Below are positions 36,717 to 47,792 of a stretch of DNA of 64,000 nucleotides, piece by piece. The notes under the pieces were generated by a model that was given only the letters and a program-made list of their open reading frames with translations, was not told the DNA's origin and did not search any database. The stretch's first letter is position 1. Each line of letters opens with the position of its first letter. Source of the stretch: Vesta saturnalis (Eukaryota > Arthropoda > Insecta > Coleoptera > Lampyridae); the NCBI GenBank assembly GCA_036346205.1, contig JARFJB010001971.1:356501-420500 (forward strand), read 5' to 3'. The position numbers were made by a program, and so were the translations under genes.

Positions 36717-37955
36717 CGCCATCTTGGATTTTGACGTCATAAGACAGCCTACGTGGGCGACCGCATTTTCAACCCCTATTTTTCTTTTCTTTTCGGAGGA
36801 CTTTTTCAACCCTATTTTTTACACACCCACGTGTGAGACCGTATTTTCAACCCCTGCTGGAATTTTATCCCTAATTATTTTTTACATACACCCACGTGTG
36901 AGACCGTATTTTCGACCCTTTCTTTTCGAAGACCCTTTTCAACCCTAATTATTTTTACTCGCTTACGTATAGGACGTGTATTTTCACCCCTATTTTATGA
37001 CAGCTCATGTGTAGGGCGCGTTTTTTCACCCTATTTTATGACAGCTCACGTATAGGACGCGTATTTTCTACCCTATGGTTTCTTTTCGAGGGTCAACCCT
37101 AATTAAAGCCTTTTTGGCACATGCTCACGTGGGGGGCTGGTCTTGGTGCTGGAGCTGGACCTAGAGCTGGACTTGGACTTGCACTTGGACTTGGGGTTGG
37201 TCTTAGGGTTATTTTTGATGGTCATCTAATTAAGGTCCTTTGGCTGTATTAAGAGCAGTGCCCCTGAAAGTTAGGCAAATGCACACACATACAATGTTGG
37301 AAATTGCATAATTAATAAGATATTATTATTAAAATTATCGATCCTATTGCTTTAAAATGGTGAAATGCTATTGGATGATCTTTTACCTATACGAGAACAC
37401 GTTGTATTTCTAATAAGGAGGTTCTTGTAAGACACGTGTAGGGCTTCGCAACTTGTTTTCAGACCTTCGCCCCCTGACCGGAGATGGTGTGGGAACCTAA
37501 CCTTATAAGACAATTGTAGAGCAGCCCCTATCGTGGCCCCCTTGATGCAATTGTATGAGGGTTCTAACTTAATCTTACAGCTGTAGGCCTTCGCCTCATC
37601 GTACAAAAATGTATTCTAATAAGGAGGTTCTTGTAAGACAAGACTTGTATCAGGGTCTCTGCCCTGGCCCTTTGAGTAAAAATTGATTTTAGCGCCGTCT
37701 AGTGGCGTATAGACTAATGAACATTTTCTATAATAGAAGCTGATAATGCACACCTCTCTCTTGCTCTATCTTGTTTCTTCCTCCCCCCTCTCTCTTTCTC
37801 ACACACACAAACAAATCAATTAATTAATCAATCTCAAACAAATCACGCTCGATCACCAGATCAATCTCAATCAATCAACTGAAATTATGTCTTACAGTTC
37901 GCGGAAACCAGATTACAGTTCTAACTGAATACATTAAAGTCTAATTAAATATGAT
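36717..37955. repeat. Left terminal inverted repeat of element B
   Basis: About 1.24 kb. The outer 400 bp repeat a unit with (C)ACGTG followed by GACCGTATTTTCAACCCC or a variant six or seven times. A TGGACTTGGACTTGC-type run is at about 37145-37205. The AATAAGGAGGTTCTTGTAAGAC unit occurs at about 37412 and 37617. Confidence 0.88.
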
Positions 37956-38004
37956 GGCCGTCTAAAATACCTCAACCATAAAAAAGACGTTTAGATTTAT
38001 AAAC

Positions 38005-38154
38005 ATGTCCCTAGAGGCGATGTTAGAGCGTGGTTTGGTCAATACTTCAGATATCCCCCGAAGATAACCGATTCTACCCTAACATTGACGAGCGCGCTTG
38101 CACACAAGACCGTAGGCTAGCTGCGTACTTATTTCTCGTGTGTTTCGCTCTTTA
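38005..38154 (+). CDS. Small ORF in element B, interrupted by one shift
   Basis: ATG 38005 starts MSLEAMLERGLVNTSDIP. The frame ends at 38067 just after a run of five C; the next frame continues with EDNRFYPNIDERACTQDRRL and ends at about 38154. A one-base change in the C run would account for the break. The sequence looks like a genuine short protein, but I do not know its family. It begins 50 bp inside the left repeat arm, where an element gene would be expected. Confidence 0.35.
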
Positions 38155-38211
38155 AAGTGTAACTCATCGAGTGAGCATTATTATAATGTATTCTCCTGTT
38201 TATGAGCCAAC

Positions 38212-38373
38212 ATGGTTGAGCTGAATGTATCTCACATCCAAGGAGATGGTGATGGTTCACAGAAGAGAAAGAAGAGCGATGAGGTAGGGAAGAAGGGCGA
38301 ATCTCAAATACACGATGATGATGACGACGAATCACGGTTCAAGAAGAAGAAAACCGATAAAGCATGTTATTAA
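38212..38373 (+). CDS. Lysine- and aspartate-rich 53-residue ORF in element B
   Basis: ATG 38212 to TAA 38371. The product has basic clusters (SQKRKKSDEVGKKG and RFKKKKTDK) either side of a run of five Asp. The basic clusters look like nuclear-localisation signals. An AATAAT/AATAAA-type stretch follows at 38375-38460. It could be the last exon of a gene starting at 38005 or an independent small ORF. Function unknown. Confidence 0.35.
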   Translation: MVELNVSHIQGDGDGSQKRKKSDEVGKKGESQIHDDDDDESRFKKKKTDKACY

Positions 38374-38479
38374 ATAATAATGATGTTTTGTTGTTTATAA
38401 TAATAATAATAATAATATATTTTCAAACGTTAAGCTTTCCTTCAATTTTGTTAATAAACTTTTTTTTTCCTAACGGTGC

Positions 38480-38748
38480 TCCACCGTCTTGATTCATGTT
38501 TGAAGGTTTTACGAGTTTTCGCTTTTGCGTGTTTTTCTTGTGTTGGCGTGTTTTCGTATTTGCGTGATTTCGTTTTACGCGTTTTCGCATTTGTATGTCT
38601 TCGCGTTTGCGTATTTTTGTGTTAGCGTATTTTCGTGATAGCGTTTTTCGTTTGTGTGTTTTTGTGTTAGCGTGTTTTCGCTTTAGCGTGTTTTCGTGTT
38701 TGCGTGTTTTTGTGTTAGTGTGTTTTCGCGTTTGCGTGTTTTCACACT

Positions 38749-38750
<2 letters not shown>
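38480..38750. repeat. GCGTGTTTTCGTGTT-type minisatellite
   Basis: Irregular repeats of GCGT(G/A)TTTTCG(T/C)(G)TT units, about 12-18 nt, on the plus strand, leading straight into the GT array. Confidence 0.82.
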
Positions 38751-38793
<43 letters not shown>

Positions 38794-38841
38794 GCGTGTG
38801 CGTGAGCGTGTGCGTGTGCGTGTGCGTGTGTGTGTGTGTGT

Positions 38842-38897
<56 letters not shown>

Positions 38898-39240
38898 TCG
38901 TGCGTGTGTGTGCATACGTGTGTGTGTGTGTGCGCACGTGCGTGCGTGCGTGCGAGCGTGCGTACGTGCGAGCGTGCGTGCGTTCATGCGAGCGTGCGTA
39001 CGTGCGTGCGTCCAAGCGTGCGTGCGTGCGTGCGTACGGGCATGCGTGCGTGCAAGCGTGCGTACGTGCGTGTGCGTGCGGACGTGCGTGCGTGCGTACG
39101 TAAGGGCATGCGAGCGTGCTTGCGTACGTGCGTGTGTGAGAGCGTGCGTGTGTACGGGCGTGCGAGAGTGCGTACGTGCGTGCATGTGTACGGGCGTGCG
39201 TGCGTGCGTGCGAGAATGCGTGCGTGGGTGCGTGCGTGAT
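38751..39240. repeat. (GT)n then (GCGT)n array
   Basis: Alternating purine-pyrimidine DNA: mostly GT to about 38890, then GCGT with GCGA and ACGT variants to 39240. Cys-Val and His-Thr ORFs over it are artefacts. Confidence 0.97.
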
Positions 39241-39737
39241 TTCGTTTGATCCTCGTGCTAAAGCAGTGCTTTTCGATTGTATGTAGTTGTAGGCACTATT
39301 GTGTTGACTAAAAGCTATAATTGGAAACGCTACTTGCTATGTTCAGTCCTTGGAGTTATGTTTAATTAGCTTTTTGACAGATGCACTTATTTATGATAAG
39401 ATCACTCTTGTATGTAAAATAATATAGAGGTGAAACTAACTAGCTAATGTGTTTTGCTGCTACACGTATCACTGTATTGAAGATTCTGTTTATGTATTAG
39501 AAAACGTACTACAGTCTCGAAACAGAATGCAGATAAATATTGAAGGAAATAAATACGGTACAACTTCTGCGAACGGACTGAAAGATTTGAAGCGTGTGCA
39601 GCATTTCCAGAGCCGTTGAAACCAGTTAATTTAGGGCTAACCTCATGTCCATGTAATAATAATAATAGTGTCTGATAAAAGCTGTCAGGGGTTATTAGCT
39701 ACTTTTATAGGTTGTTACAATATAATCGTTCAAGGTG
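39241..39737. other. Spacer between two arrays
   Basis: AT-rich single-copy-looking DNA with no recognised gene. Confidence 0.5.
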
Positions 39738-40120
39738 AAATGTGTGTGTGCGTGTGTGCGTGTGTGCGTGTGTGCGTGTGTGCGTGTGTGCGGGTGTGTG
39801 CGTGTGCGTTGTGTGCGTGTGTGCTGTGTGTGCGTGTGTGCGTGTGTGCGTGTGTTCGTGTGTGTGTGTTCGTGTGTGCGTGTGTGCTGTGTGCGTGTGT
39901 GCTGTGTGCGTGTGTCGTGTGTGCTGTGTGTGTGTGTGTGCGTGTGTGCGTGTGTGTGTGTGTGTGTGTGTCGTGTGTGCGTGTGTGTGTGTGCTGTGTG
40001 TGCGTGTGTGTGCGTGTGTGTGTGTGCGTGTGTGTGTTGTGCGTGTGTGTGCGTGTGTGCTGTGTGCGTGTGTGTGTGTCGGTGTGTCGTGTGTGCGTGT
40101 GTGCTGTGTGTGCGTGTGTG

Positions 40121-40151
<31 letters not shown>

Positions 40152-40320
40152 TGTGTGTGCGTGTGTGTCGTGTGTGTGTGTGCTGTGTGCTGTTGTGCTG
40201 TGTGTGTTGTGCGTGTGTTGTGTGTGCGTGTATGTCGTGTTGTGTGTTTTGCGTGCGTTTGCGTTGCGTGTTTGCGTGTGCGTGTGCGTGTGTCGTTGTA
40301 CATGTGCGTGTGTGATGTAA
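39738..40320. repeat. GTGTGC-type microsatellite
   Basis: About 580 bp of GTGTGCGT/GTGTGCTGT repeats. Long cysteine-valine frames in all plus-strand phases are artefacts. Confidence 0.97.
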
Positions 40321-41166
40321 TGCGAGTTCGATGCGTACTTGAAAGTAATTCTGCGTATTGTAATGTATATTTGTGAACGTAATTTAGAATAAATAGTTTA
40401 TGTAAGTCTGAAGATTCAATTATTTAAAGTAATTTCTGTAGTTAGCAAAATTTTAAAATATTTGATAGTGTTTGATGTAAATTTTTGTAAGATACAAGAT
40501 AGATTGTTAAATATTAGTTAAGTTCGGTTTTCTTAAGAATTACTTTCTAAAATACGTAATGGTTGTAATGTATTTTACAGTCTGTTTATATCAGCCATTC
40601 ACAAATCGTATTTTATGATGAGATCACGTTGATATCTAAAAAAAATTCAGTTTTAACGTATTGGTACAGTTCGTATAGGATAATAAACTTCTAAAGGTAA
40701 GCGTATTATTTTTAATATATGATTTTACCTGATATTGCTAACAAAAATGTCGATAACAGGTTTTAAAATGTATTATTTGTATATAGGATGACGTCATAAG
40801 ATCACTCTACAAAATAGCAGGTACGCACGTATTCGAGGATTTTAAACATGTAGTTATTGTTAATTCACGTATAATAATAAACCATTAAAACCTTTTGCCT
40901 TTTATTTCCATTGTAGCAGTTTGATATTCTTAAAACAAGTTAATTTAACTCTATGTTATATAAGTAATTATTACTTTCCGTTTTTTTTAATCGGATTTTT
41001 ACAGCTGTTAATGACCACGTCACAATGAAACAATTTTGTGTGTATGTAATTGAACATGCAAATAAATCAGATATGATGTTCCGAATGTATAGGTGGTGAC
41101 TGTTTAGAGAATCTGCCTATACATAAAGCATCATTGCATTAGGGTAGAAATTATTTATTATTTCAC
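40321..41166. other. Inner AT-rich part of element B
   Basis: No gene seen. The phrase ATGA(T/G)(A/G)AGATCAC occurs around 39395, 40615 and 40795 in loose form. Otherwise nothing supported. Confidence 0.4.
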
Positions 41167-42470
41167 GTCATATTTAATTAGACTTTAATGTATTCAGTTT
41201 GAACTGTAATGTGGTTTCCGCAAACTGTAAGACATAATTTCAGTTGATTGATTGAGATTGATCTGGTGATCGAGCGTGATTTGTTTGAGATTGATTAATT
41301 AATTGATTTATTTGTGTGTGTGAGAAAGAGAGAGAGGGGGGGGGGGGGGAGAAACAAGATAGAGCAAGAGAGAGGTGTGCATTATCAGCTTCTATTATAG
41401 AAAATGTTCATTAGTCTATACGCCAGTAGACGGCGCTAAAATCAATTTTTACTCAAAGGGCCAGGGCAGAGACCCTGATACAAGTCTTGTCTTACAAGAA
41501 CCTCCTTATTGGAATACATTTTTGTACGATGGGGCGAAGGCCTACAGCTGTAAGATTAAGTTAGAACCCTGATACAATTGCATCAAGGGGGCCACGATAA
41601 GGGCTGCTCTACACTTGTCTTATAAGGTTAGGTTTCCACACCATCTCCGGTCAGGGGGCGAAGGCCTGGGAACAAGTTGCGAAGCCCTACACGTGTCTTA
41701 CAAGAACCTCCTTATTAGAAATACAACGTTTTCTCGTATAGGTAAAAGATCATCCAATAGCATTTGACCATGTTAAAGCAATAGGATCGATAATTTTAAT
41801 AATAATATCTTATTAATTATGCAATTTCCAACATTGTATGCGTGTGCATTTGCCTAACCTCCAGGGGCACTGCTCTTAATATAGCCAAAGGACCTTAATT
41901 AGATGACCATCAAAAATAACCCTAATACCAACCCCAAGTCCAAGTTCAAGTCCAGCTCTAGGTCCAGCCCCAGCACCAAGACCAGCCCCCCACGTGAGCA
42001 TGTGCCAAAAAGGCTTTAATTAGGGTTGACCCTTGAAAATAAACGATAGGGTAGTAAATACGCGTCCTATACGTGAGCTGTCATAAAATAGGGCGAAAAA
42101 ACACGCCCTACACGTGAGCTGTCATAACATAGGGGTGAAAATACACGTCCCATACGTAAGCGAGTAAAAATAATTAGGGTTGAAAAGGGCCTTCGAAAAG
42201 AAAGGGTTGAAAATACGGTCTCACACGTGGGTGTGTAAAAAATAATTAGGGATGAAAATTCCAGCAGGGGTTGAAAATACGGTCTCACACGTGGGTGTGT
42301 AAAAAATAATTAGGGATGAAAATTCCAGCAGGGGTTGAAAATACGGTCTCACACGTGGGTGTGTAAAAAAAGGGTTGAAAAAGTCCTCCGAAAAGAAAGC
42401 ATTGAAAATAGGGGTTGAAAATGCGGTCGCCCACGTAGGCGGTCTTGTGACGTCAAAATCCAAGATGGCG
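41167..42470. repeat. Right terminal inverted repeat of element B
   Basis: About 1.3 kb, inverse of 36717-37955. It has an extra copy of the unit with AATTCCAGCAGGGGTTGAAA (twice at 42255-42345) compared with the left arm, and a poly-G tract at 41336-41350 opposite a poly-C tract in the left arm. Confidence 0.88.
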
Positions 42471-42534
42471 TCTAGTGTCCCAGGAGGCGGGGCTTGTGAG
42501 GTAAAAAAAGTGGTGGGGCAAGTGTCTGTCTACT

Positions 42535-43168
42535 ACTAACATATTGGGATATTCATGGAAACCAAAACAATGTGTATGTGGCTTTGAAGTTAGTATTAAT
42601 AACGCTATAACAGAAGTATTTCCTGAAGCGCAAATAATTGGATGTGATTCCATATTTCTCAGGATTGGTTTAGAAAAATTCAACAATTTGGATTAGTGGT
42701 GGAGTATAGAGACAAGACATCACCAATTGGCAAGTGGCTACATCATTTATTTGGTCTACTTTTCCTTCCTCCAGAAGAAGTCGGAGTTTGTTTTGTTTTA
42801 GATTTTTGGAAGACGCACCTGTTGATAAATGAGGGACAAAATTCTCAGACTATATCACTACAACATATATATCAGAGGACTCTATTTTTCTACCAATCAT
42901 ATGGGTTAAGGATTCTGTCGAAATGACTCGTACAACTAATATATGCGAGTCATTTCACCCCAAATTTAATAAGTATTGCTTCACACCCCATCTAAATATA
43001 AATTCATTTATTGCTGCATTAAAAAACACGCAAAAAGATTCTTATATTAAAATCAATTCAGCAAATAGTGGAGAAATAATCAAACTGAGAAAAGAAACTT
43101 TAGTAAATTACAAATTTTGCCTCAGAAAAACATTCTCAATACCAAATGTGGTTAATTTCTCGATATAA
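42535..43168 (+). pseudogene. MULE transposase, C-terminal part
   Basis: Plus strand reads CGFEVSINNAITEVFPEAQI (about 42574), where MULE proteins have the DFE catalytic segment; here the Asp position is a Gly, so the residue is lost or shifted. GCDSIFLR follows, where a GC(F/H)xxH segment is expected, then VEYRDKTSPIGKWLHHLFGL, and TNICESFHPKFNKYC (about 42934) near the end. Frames change near 42690 and 42900. This continues the product of 36136-36695 across element B. Confidence 0.78.
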
Positions 43169-43741
43169 TTTTGTTAAATGTGTAGCTTATAAGTGGAGTT
43201 TTTGTAACACTGACTAGGTTTCATTATTTATGTTTGCATATAATATATCTTTAAATAAAAAATGCTTTTTTTTGCAAGATTTTCTTTTTTCCGTTATATT
43301 AACGTAGTTGTGCAGTTTCACCCTCAATAGTTACATACAAACGGGAGTTAATGTGCGCGATTGAATAATTAAACATACTGATAAGGACTTGGACGGGAGA
43401 TCGTGTGAGGGATTGTAGACTGTGACGTCACTCTACCGATTAGACGGGACTTCGAGTGCGCTCAATATTCCTTCTAGATTATTCCATCTATGCTTATTTA
43501 TATATAAAAAGGAACCGATCCAGAGATGATTCATTGTGAATTTAGTCATCGTGCAGTATTGAATATAAATTAGAATTGTACTGGATAAATTAAAAGCTTA
43601 ATTGTTAATTATTTAATCGTTATTCGCAGTGCGTAAGATTTTCGTGTTAACATTTGTGTTTGTATTAAATAAATTACGTAACGTTTCCATCGTTATTAAA
43701 AACGTAACACTATTATAGTTTTTTAATTTTTAAATTCAATA
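43169..43741. other. MULE 3' end and hAT leader
   Basis: AATAAAAAATG at 43252 could be a polyadenylation site of the MULE gene. The inverted-repeat motif lies at 43392. TATATATAAAAAGG at 43499 may be a TATA box for the hAT-like gene starting at 43742. Confidence 0.4.
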
Positions 43742-44308
43742 ATGAGTGAACATCAGAAAAAATTAAGTGGTGCGCAGTATAAAAAACTTGCTGATGGAAA
43801 ACGCAAACAGTAAGAAAATGTTTTGAATACAACTGAAAGATAATAACACTATTTCAGTTTACAAGCGCCTGCAATGACTATTTATTATCCCAAGAAATCA
43901 ATCAGCACATGTTCGATGATTTTTCAGCAACGATAACAAAAACTGTTGTAGCAAACAATCCTAAAGTTGGTTCAGCGTTCCTTGAATAAAAGTGTGTTTC
44001 GTCTAAAATTAAACAATGGTGAAAAACAGTTACGAAAATGTTTAACATATTCTTCTTCGAAAGAAAACGTATTTTGTATGCCATGCCATCTTTTTGGTTG
44101 AATTTCAAAAATAGCAACAGTAGGTATCAACGACTGGAACAATGTAAATAGAATATTAAATCTTCACGAAATATCTCGCGAACACTCCAAATGTCAAATA
44201 TTATTACATAGAAAAAATAGTGCTGGTACGGACAGAATAGACTCATTATTTTGTGAACAAATTAAAAGTCAAACTGAGTATCGGAAAAATGTGTTGCAAA
44301 GGATAGTT
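43742..44308 (+). pseudogene. hAT/ZMYM1-like gene, N-terminal part
   Basis: ATG 43742 begins MSEHQKKLSGAQYKKLADGK, the usual start of ZMYM1-like hAT-derived proteins. Stops and shifts follow, with recognisable pieces of the TTF finger region (HRKNSAGTDRIDSLF, LQRIV) up to the insertion point of the gypsy element at 44308. The reading resumes at 54248. Confidence 0.78.
44305..44308. repeat. Left target-site duplication AGTT
   Basis: AGTT directly before the first LTR, repeated at 54248-54251 directly after the third LTR. Removing the insert with one AGTT rejoins the hAT frame as ...RIV then AVVKK. Confidence 0.9.
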
Positions 44309-45445
44309 TGTAACGATTTCATTCCACACAATTCCATTGTCAATATTTAAATTTTGTACATGCATACGCCAACTTACGATAGAATAGTCATATAAAAAAA
44401 ATGACAATAAAGAAGGCACTACAAAAAAAAAAAATGAGGAGCGTTGTCTAAATAAATATTGGGAAAAGACGATTTTTTTGAAAAAGTAAACGTTGAGTTT
44501 ACGATTACCAAAGTTTACTTCGCATTATCGCGGAATTTGATTATTAAGAGTTTGGTGAACTTTAATTAAGTCATTTTGATTGGAAGGTCTTCTTAACAAG
44601 GCGTAAGTTACATATTTTTTAATTACCCAAAACTAATTACAATCCCTTAGCTTTTGTCCGTACTTCTCGTCTCAGATTTATTTGATACGAAATATTGAAT
44701 TTCTAAGCTACCAGAATCTTGGGAAACATGATAATAGTCGTGTAAGTTTGTTTGAAAAGCATGCTGGTAGTTAGAGTATTATTATTGGAAATGCCAACGA
44801 CGAATTTTACTTAATTAATGACAAAGTATATATTAAGAACTGGATAATATACTTGGGGATTTTCATAGTTAATGTCGGATAACACCTGGGAGCGGAACCT
44901 GCTACAGATAAGTGTTTCTCCATTTTATTCCGCAAATCAAAATATTTGTTAATTTAGTTACAAACAGTATAACTGAGATTTTATGTTTTGTTTGACTTTC
45001 AATTTAATTTATAGCTTTTTTGATCACTGTGCTTAGTTTTGAATTATCATTTTACATACTTTCCACTTTAAAAATTACAAGTAATATTTAAGTTCAACTT
45101 GTTAATTATAAATTTATAATAAACTAACGATCTGTACCATTTAATTTGTCATAGTTAAAAAAAAAAGAAAGCCGGTGAAAAATGTGAGATTATACGATCG
45201 TATATTCATTTCCTTTTGTGCACCCTTAATTGTAAAATTACCATAATTATTTGGATAGCATGAGTGTTACAGTAGTTAACAAATTTCATTAAATAAATGT
45301 AAAGTGATAAAATTTACTGATTTTCGATTATTATTAAAATTGAGATACACTCCCGATAGGCTTATTGGCACGAACCCAGCATAAGTTACCCGTTTACATC
45401 TCATATTATTATTCGTTATTATTATAACCAACACTGATGGTTATA
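44309..45445 (+). repeat. LTR 1
   Basis: 1137 bp, starts TGTAACGATTTCATTCCACA and ends CACTGATGGTTATA, so the ends are TG...TA rather than TG...CA. Nearly identical to LTR 2 and 3 apart from homopolymer-length changes. Confidence 0.95.
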
Positions 45446-46559
45446 AAGTGGCTAACGTGCCTCGATTTTTAGTGATCTCGATGTAAATGTTTCTTTTGAA
45501 TTCAAATAATACATACTTACCATTTTATTTTTTTAAGAATTTCATCATGAATGTTAACGCTTTAAGAGCGGATGAATTATCGATTGACAATCGCGAGAAG
45601 TTAGTAGAAGACGTTAACCAGCTCTCTGATCTGTATTACACAATAAAACAAAAATTGCATGCGGCATATAACAAAAATTCAAGGTCTTATAATCTTCGTA
45701 AAAGACCATTAAAATTTAAAAAAGGCGAGGCAGTCTGGAAACGTAATTACACCCTGTCAGATGCCAGTAAGGATTACAACAAAAAATTGGCTCCAAAATA
45801 CCAGAAGTGTACCGTTAGAGAAGTTACAGGAAATCTAACTTATCGGTTATTTAGCAAAGACAGTAAAGATATCGGAGTTTGGCACATAAAGACCTTAAGC
45901 CTTATTATACAGACGAAAATCCGATTAATTAGTTTAAGATAATATTATAGGTTAATTTAAGTTAGATTAGTATAGGATTTCAGTAGGATCATCGGATAAA
46001 ATTTTTTAGATTGGAAGACGTGTGCAGATCCTAGTATGTACACACTAAACAAAATGCGTTGTAGGATCGAAGATTTATTTTTGTTTAACTTATCTCTGAT
46101 CGTTAGTTACGCTAGTAACATGATTGACACAATTAGTTGTAGTTCGTGTCGGACGAAGGCTACTGCAATGAATTATTGCACATCACAATTTTCGTAATAC
46201 CAATTTATTGGGCTAGGTTCCCTCGGTATCTTCCTGTAGACTATTGGATATAGGTGATAATTGTTCACCAGGGAGAAAAGACTTCAAGGACATATGAATC
46301 GGTTTACGGTTTTAATTACCTTGAACGACTTCCAATTTTCGTGAGGTTCTTTCAAATTCTTTAATATTAAAGTATGAATGAGAAATTAGGTTTAAGATAG
46401 ATTAAGGTTATTTAGGATTTTTTTGGTCTAATTTTGTCTGCTCAATAGGTTGCTTTACCTAAACGTAGTAAGTTCAGTAATTTACATGGTCCATACTTCG
46501 ATTTTCCCATCGTTTAGACAGGTATCCCACCACCGTGGTTTTGTCTTGGTAGGGGGCAG
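45446..46559 (+). pseudogene. Deleted internal region of the left gypsy unit
   Basis: Starts with the leader and the first codons of gag (MNVNALRADELS at 45547) and jumps within GAATTATC to the integrase C-terminus (IDNREKLVEDVNQLSDLYYT), ending near 45942, then the 3' untranslated part and the polypurine tract. Its primer-binding site is about 11 bp shorter than in the right unit. No enzyme domain remains. Confidence 0.9.
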
Positions 46560-47681
46560 TGTAACGATTTCATTCCACACAATTCCATTGTCAATATTTA
46601 AATTTTGTACATGCATACGCCAACTTACGATAGAATAGTCATATAAAAAAAATGACAATAAAGAAGGCACTACAAAAAAAAAATGAGGAGCGTTGTCTAA
46701 ATAAATATTGGGAAAAGACGATTTTTTTGAAAAAGTAAACGTTGAGTTTACGATTACCAAAGTTTACTTCGCATTATCGCGGATTTGATTATTAAGAGTT
46801 TGGTGAACTTTAATTAAGTCATTTTGATTGGAAGGTCTTCTTAACAAGGCGTAAGTTACATATTTTTTAATTACCCAAAACTAATTACAATCCCTTAGCT
46901 TTTGTCCGTACTTCTCGTCTCAGATTTATTTGATACGAAATATTGAATTTCTAAGCTACCAGAATCTTGGGAAACATGATAATAGTCGTGTAAGTTTGTT
47001 TGAAAAGCATGCTGGTAGTTAGAGTATTATTATTGGAAATCAACGACGAATTTTACTTAATTAATAACAAATATATATTAAGAACTGGATAATATACTTG
47101 GGAATTTTCATAGTTAATGTCGGATAACACCTGGGAGCGGAACCTGCTACAGATAAGTGTTTCTCCATTTTATTCCGCAAATCAAAATATTTGTTAATTT
47201 AATTACAAACAGTATAACTGAGATTTTATGTTTTGTTTGACTTTCAATTTAATTTATAGCTTTTTGATCACTGTGCTTAGTTTTGAATTATCATTTACAT
47301 ACTTTCCACTTTAAAATTACAAGTAATATTTAAGTTCAACTTGTTAATTATAAATTTATAATAAACTAACGATCTGTACCATTTAATTTGTCATAGTTAA
47401 AAAAAAAAGCCGGTGAAAAATGTGAGATTATACGATCGTATATTCATTTCTTTTGTGCACCTTAATTGTAAAATTACCATAATTATTTGGATAGCATGAG
47501 TGTTACAGTAGTTAACAAATTTCATTAAATAAATGTAAAGTGATAAAATTTACTGATTTTCGATTATTATTAAAATTGAGATACACTCCCGATAGGCTTA
47601 TTGGCACGAACCCAGCATAAGTTACCCGTTTACATCTCATATTATTATTCGTTATTATTATAACCAACACTGATGGTTATA
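46560..47681 (+). repeat. LTR 2 (shared)
   Basis: 1122 bp, preceded by a GGTAGGGGGCAG polypurine tract and followed by the primer-binding site, so it serves as 3' LTR of the left unit and 5' LTR of the right one. Confidence 0.95.
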
Positions 47682-47684
47682 AAG

Positions 47685-47704
47685 TGGCGCAAAACAACGT
47701 GGGG
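47685..47704 (+). promoter_or_regulatory. Primer-binding site
   Basis: TGGCGCAAAACAACGTGGGG four bases after LTR 2 resembles the TGGCGCCCAAC-type primer-binding sites of insect gypsy elements, with a small internal insertion. Confidence 0.65.
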
Positions 47705-47792
47705 CCTCGATTTTTGGAGTGATCTCGATGTAAATGTTTCTTTTGAATTCAAATAATACATACTTACCATTTTATTTTTTTAAGAATTTCAT

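Larger units (their letters stand above)
36717..42470. mobile_element. Element B: 5.75-kb long-inverted-repeat element inside the MULE
   Basis: Left arm 36717-37955 and right arm 41167-42470 are inverted copies. Outer ends share CGCCATCTTGGATTTTGACG. Each arm goes, from outside in, through CACGTG-type tandem units, a TGGACTTGG-type run, a non-repeated block, AATAAGGAGGTTCTTGTAAG units, a block with AACATTTTCTATAATAGAAG, and a CAATCAAT-rich end. The last three also occur in the right arm of element A. The 3.2-kb centre holds two small ORFs and GT-rich arrays but no recognised replication or capsid gene. It lies between the two MULE transposase halves. Confidence 0.82.
35780..43490 (+). mobile_element. 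MULE transposon split by element B
   Basis: The transposase halves lie at 36136-36695 and 42535-43168. Outer sequences hold CACGATCTCCCGTC at 35799-35812 and its inverse GACGGGAGATCGTG at 43392-43405, plus matching TCTAGAA...GAATATT phrases outside, which I take as parts of the terminal inverted repeats. Edges are approximate and no target duplication was found. Confidence 0.5.

Noticed and set aside
38595..40376. Cys-Val, His-Thr and Arg-Ala rich ORFs over the GT arrays
   Set aside because: Artefacts of GT/GCGT repeats, present in many frames.
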